DNA of 64,000 nucleotides from contig JACYXH010000363.1 of NCBI GenBank assembly GCA_026745465.1, forward strand, positions 3,964,501 to 4,028,500, in the 5' to 3' direction. The notes beneath the pieces were generated by a model, which was given only the letters and a program-made list of their open reading frames with translations, made no database searches and was not told the DNA's origin. The stretch comes from Lota lota. Taxonomy: Eukaryota > Chordata > Actinopteri > Gadiformes > Lotidae. Shown in pieces: positions 60,559 through 64,000 of the stretch; within the stretch, counting starts at the first letter, position 1, and the number at the start of each line of letters is the position of its first letter. Position numbers and translations under genes: made by a program.

Positions 60559-61559
60559 TTAAGGTAAGACAACAACGATACAATAAAGAACAAATAAAAC
60601 AAAGACAACATGGGGCGTTGAAGATGGAGGATCGTAGATTGTAGGGCAAGAGCATGGAGGAGAAAGACGATTGGAAAATTCAAATGAGGAATACGAATGT
60701 ATACAGACACAAGTGAGGTGGTGGAATGGAATTACGTTGGGTGCGGTGTGTGTGGGGTGGTGGTGGTGGTGGGTGTGTGGGAGCATTAAAAAAATAAATA
60801 AAAAGGAAATTGAAATCCGAGGAATGGAAACACATGAAGACAAAGGAGGACGTATTTCACAATACAGGATGAAAAAAAATGAGACAATCATTGGGGGGTG
60901 GAAAATCCGAAAACATAAATGTATGGAAACAATAGTGATGCATAGATTGGATAATCAAGCAACAACAGACAAGGTTGTGGATGGGGAAAGAATGAGAAAA
61001 GGAGGAGAAAATTTGGTCATAGGAAAAGAGAGAGAGAAGGCGAGAGAAAAAGAGAGAGGAATGGAGAGCAAGAGAGAGTTAGGACGGTGAAGGAACGACA
61101 GATCAATATGGTAGGTGAACACGGATTAAGAACCAACAAACAGTTCACGTTCAAACACACGGAAATCACAGTCAAAATTACACTTAATTCCAACTAGTCC
61201 ATAGCATTTAGACGAAGGAGGAATAAAAACAACTTGTATTTAATCAGAAGGAAATAGACATGACTAAAGAACATTCCAACGGGCTAATAATGCAGACTGA
61301 AAAAGGACATCAAAATAAAACAGCAGCAAAGCTGCCAGTCCCCTGAGGTGTCATCGTCAAAAACACATGAAACATTTTTACATTTTACACTCAAATGATA
61401 TGGCCTACATTTCTAGAAAAGGCCTGAAATAGTTCTGTAATGTGGTTGGTGTTTTATACTGCAAGAGTACTTCTGTTGTGTTAGCTCTTAGTATTTTACA
61501 GTACAGCCCAACATCTTTCCTCACCACCACCACCACCACCACACCACTGTGTGACTTAC

Positions 61560-61617
61560 TCCACGTAGTAGACCCCGTACACAGGATCGTCTATCTTCTC
61601 CCACCCGGTCGGCAGTT
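61560..61617 (-). CDS. magi1: magi1 exon: first half of WW2 domain
   Basis: A 58-nt exon with acceptor tttcctgcag and donor GTAAGT at 61,559-61,554. It enters in phase 1 (G from the upstream exon plus AA) and encodes [19 protein letters not shown], leaving GA to be completed by the next exon as Asp. This contains the first signature Trp of the second MAGI WW domain (GWEK) and the aromatic strand YGVYYV. WW domains bind proline-rich PPxY-type ligands. The preceding exon (end of WW1) is not in the window. Confidence 0.93.
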
Positions 61618-64000
61618 CTGCAGGAAAGGAAAACAGACACACAGACAGAGAGACAGACAGTGAGTATAGGAGGATCCAAAATGCCGTTGCATGGCGATAT
61701 ATTGTTTACTGTAAAGAAGGATTTTAGGCCAGTAGAGAACTCTGCCATGCGTCTTTTCTGCCTGTTTGTCAGTCAGTCTCCAAGGCCAGAGGGAGGATGC
61801 TTCACAGGCTGTCTGCTACCCTCCCCTCCCTTCGCCCCGCCTGCCTGCCTGCACTCCCTCCCTCCCTCCCTTTCCATTGCTGCAATTTTCACGCATCAGA
61901 TAAGTGTATAGCGGGGCGGCAGGGACACACAGCTAGGCGGGCAGCAGACAAACATACACACACACACACACACACTCACACTGAAAGACAAACACAAACA
62001 AACATCGCACACCGACAATCATTCACACACTGATAAACACACACACTGACAAACAAACACACATACTGACAGATACACACTCACATGAACACACACACTG
62101 ACAGATAAACACTCAAACACACTGACAAACACATACTGAAAGACAAACACACACACGCACTGATAGACAAACCCAGGTGCCTCCTTATTCACTATGGGAG
62201 ACGATTCCATTATACTTATCTTCCTCTTTCATCCCACCCTTCATAGAACAGCTTATGAAAAGACAAGATCACTCATTTATTGCTCTTTAATCAATGACAT
62301 GTTAACTCGATATCCTTGAGGGGCCGGCTAGAGTGGAAGTGTGCTGAAACATGGATCCCAGCTGTGGTCGGTGAGTTGTGACCTTATGTATGTCTCCCTG
62401 TCAATAATTTCAAGGTTGGGGTTAAGATTTGGGGCAAATCCTATTTGGTCTGGCATCAAGCGCTAATATTTTCTCACAACTACACAAGCATGTCCAAGAG
62501 ACAAGAACATTACCATCATTCACACTGTGAGCAAGTCATTAAGGATGATTGAGGACAAGAAGTGCACATTGTTGGACCTGACTCAGTGGTATATATACAT
62601 ATATATATTACATTGCACATTGAAAGATGGCAAACACCTCCCTAGAAATGTCTATAGACGGCAATGGAACGATTATTGGGTGGCGTCCAACACAACAGCA
62701 ATGTCAGATGTTTTATAGGCAAATTGTCCAATCATTCTCTCCGGTAAGATATCAATTTTGCATATCATTAGCCTCTCAGCCAATTATGGCTGAGTGTACG
62801 TGGTGGCCCTGCAGGGTAATTCCATCCATCACCCTCTGGAGAACGCTCTTCTAGCTGTCTAGTGCGGAAAGCCTCTGGTTGGAGTGGAGTCGAAGTCAAA
62901 CTGGCGTTGCTTCTTTTCATCCATAACACCACAGTAGATATCCCCAAAGGCTCCGAAAACTGCATAGGTTTTGAGCAACGGAAAATCTGCTTACCAGCAA
63001 AGTCGTCACACAAATTGGGTTTTGGTGAGCATAAGAAAATAGGAGCTGATTTTCTACACCTGTTAACATCATCTGACATGAAACCTGTTCGTTCGACTGC
63101 ATAGTTCCTGTGTGTGAGGGGGTGGCTGTACGACGTGGCACACCCACGGAGCAGTACGGTGGCCGGTGATTCAAATGCACTGGAGGGGAACATGAGGCTG
63201 AATGACACGGTCCCACTTCGCCTTATGCTAAAATTCTAATCACCCACTTGATTTCACAGTGCAGTAGTTCCGCCCCTGCAGGGAACACCTGTGCCCCTCT
63301 GTGTCTGCATAGGTGTGTGTGTGTGTGTGTGTGTGTCTGTGTGTGTGTGTGTGTGCATGACGGCACATGCATTCCTGCCATTACTTTTCTGTGGGACGCT
63401 GCAGCCATCACTGCAATAAACACTCCTGTGTGTGAATCCAGAGAGGATTAGAGTGCACGCAATCTAGCAGACATTTAACAACGCTCCCCCTCTAATCTTT
63501 CCATCGCCACTCTCAAGCCACCCCCCCCACCTGCAGCTATACACATAGTTACCTGCAATCATCTCATTCTGTTGCTCAGTATTTGATTTCTACCGAGCAA
63601 GCCATGGTACGGAGAGGGCTCAGGGCTTCATTTGCAATCTCCTACGTTTGTCACTTCCAACGAGAAGGATAGTAATTGCATTTCTTTTCGCTTCCCCCCC
63701 TGGTCTGTATGGGATATTGTGATCGATAGTTATTGGACACGTTTATCCACTTGAGGCTGCAGAGTTCCATCTGGCTGGCCGCCTTATGATACGGCTTGTG
63801 TTTCAGACGGTAAAGCTTTGCTCTGGCCATAGCCAACAAGACTGATGGCCTAGGGATATATGGCCTCCTATGATCAAGCAGTCTTGTGTAGTTTGATATG
63901 GCCAGTGATTATGGAACCTTTTTTCATTTTGTACAACGTATGGATTTCCGTACTTTTTAAAAACTTCAAAGTTTTAGCGTAGCTGATTAGGTGGCCACAT
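61618..64000. other. magi1: magi1 intron upstream of WW2, runs off the window
   Basis: No WW1, guanylate kinase or PDZ0 coding sequence. Contains imperfect CACACTGACA-type repeats (61,960-62,170) and a (GT)n run (63,313-63,354). Confidence 0.7.

Noticed and set aside
61618..64000. Search for WW1 (LPENWEMAYTE-like) upstream of WW2
   Set aside because: No such coding sequence in any minus frame; it must lie outside the window.

Overview
This is vertebrate nuclear DNA, almost certainly from a ray-finned fish. It has short GT-AG exons separated by introns, very long CA/GT and GA/CT microsatellites, tRNA-derived SINE remnants and the 3' end of an L2/CR1-like LINE. There is no prokaryotic or viral gene organisation. 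The species cannot be named from the sequence.

One gene dominates the window. The minus strand from 61,617 down to 22,734 carries the 3' two thirds of a MAGI1 (membrane-associated guanylate kinase, WW and PDZ domain 1) orthologue, magi1a or magi1b. I resolved 16 consecutive coding exons: second WW domain, PDZ1, PDZ2, a Ser-rich linker, PDZ3, a Gly/Pro-rich linker, PDZ4, PDZ5 and a long Arg/Ser-rich tail ending DLSI. Every junction is GT-AG and all exon phases agree. The exons sum to 4,094 nt, which with the one base carried from the preceding exon is 1,365 codons including the stop. The 5' part (PDZ0, guanylate kinase, first WW) lies beyond position 64,000. The PDZ5 exon can also read through its donor to a stop, giving the short MAGI1 C-terminus. 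Two further elements fit the gene's reading phases: a 48-nt in-frame cassette exon (46,076-46,123) and a CpG-rich internal first exon (around 47,340-47,400) that would start a protein lacking PDZ1 and PDZ2.

Positions 1 to about 21,800 lie downstream of the gene and I see no intact gene there. This stretch holds simple repeats (including an uninterrupted run of about 72 C), a degraded SINE, two copies of a ~370-bp repeat 3.1 kb apart, a 228-bp foldback MITE and two RFX/X-box-like palindromes. It also holds a previously unremarked decayed rhodopsin-type opsin (17,938-18,400, + strand), with several frameshifts and no intron at the usual opsin intron-1 position.

Introns of magi1 carry a 20-copy 18-bp minisatellite 14 bp past a splice donor and in frame with the exon, a ~41-bp minisatellite ending about 10 bp from another donor, an L2-like LINE fragment, a second SINE and many microsatellites.
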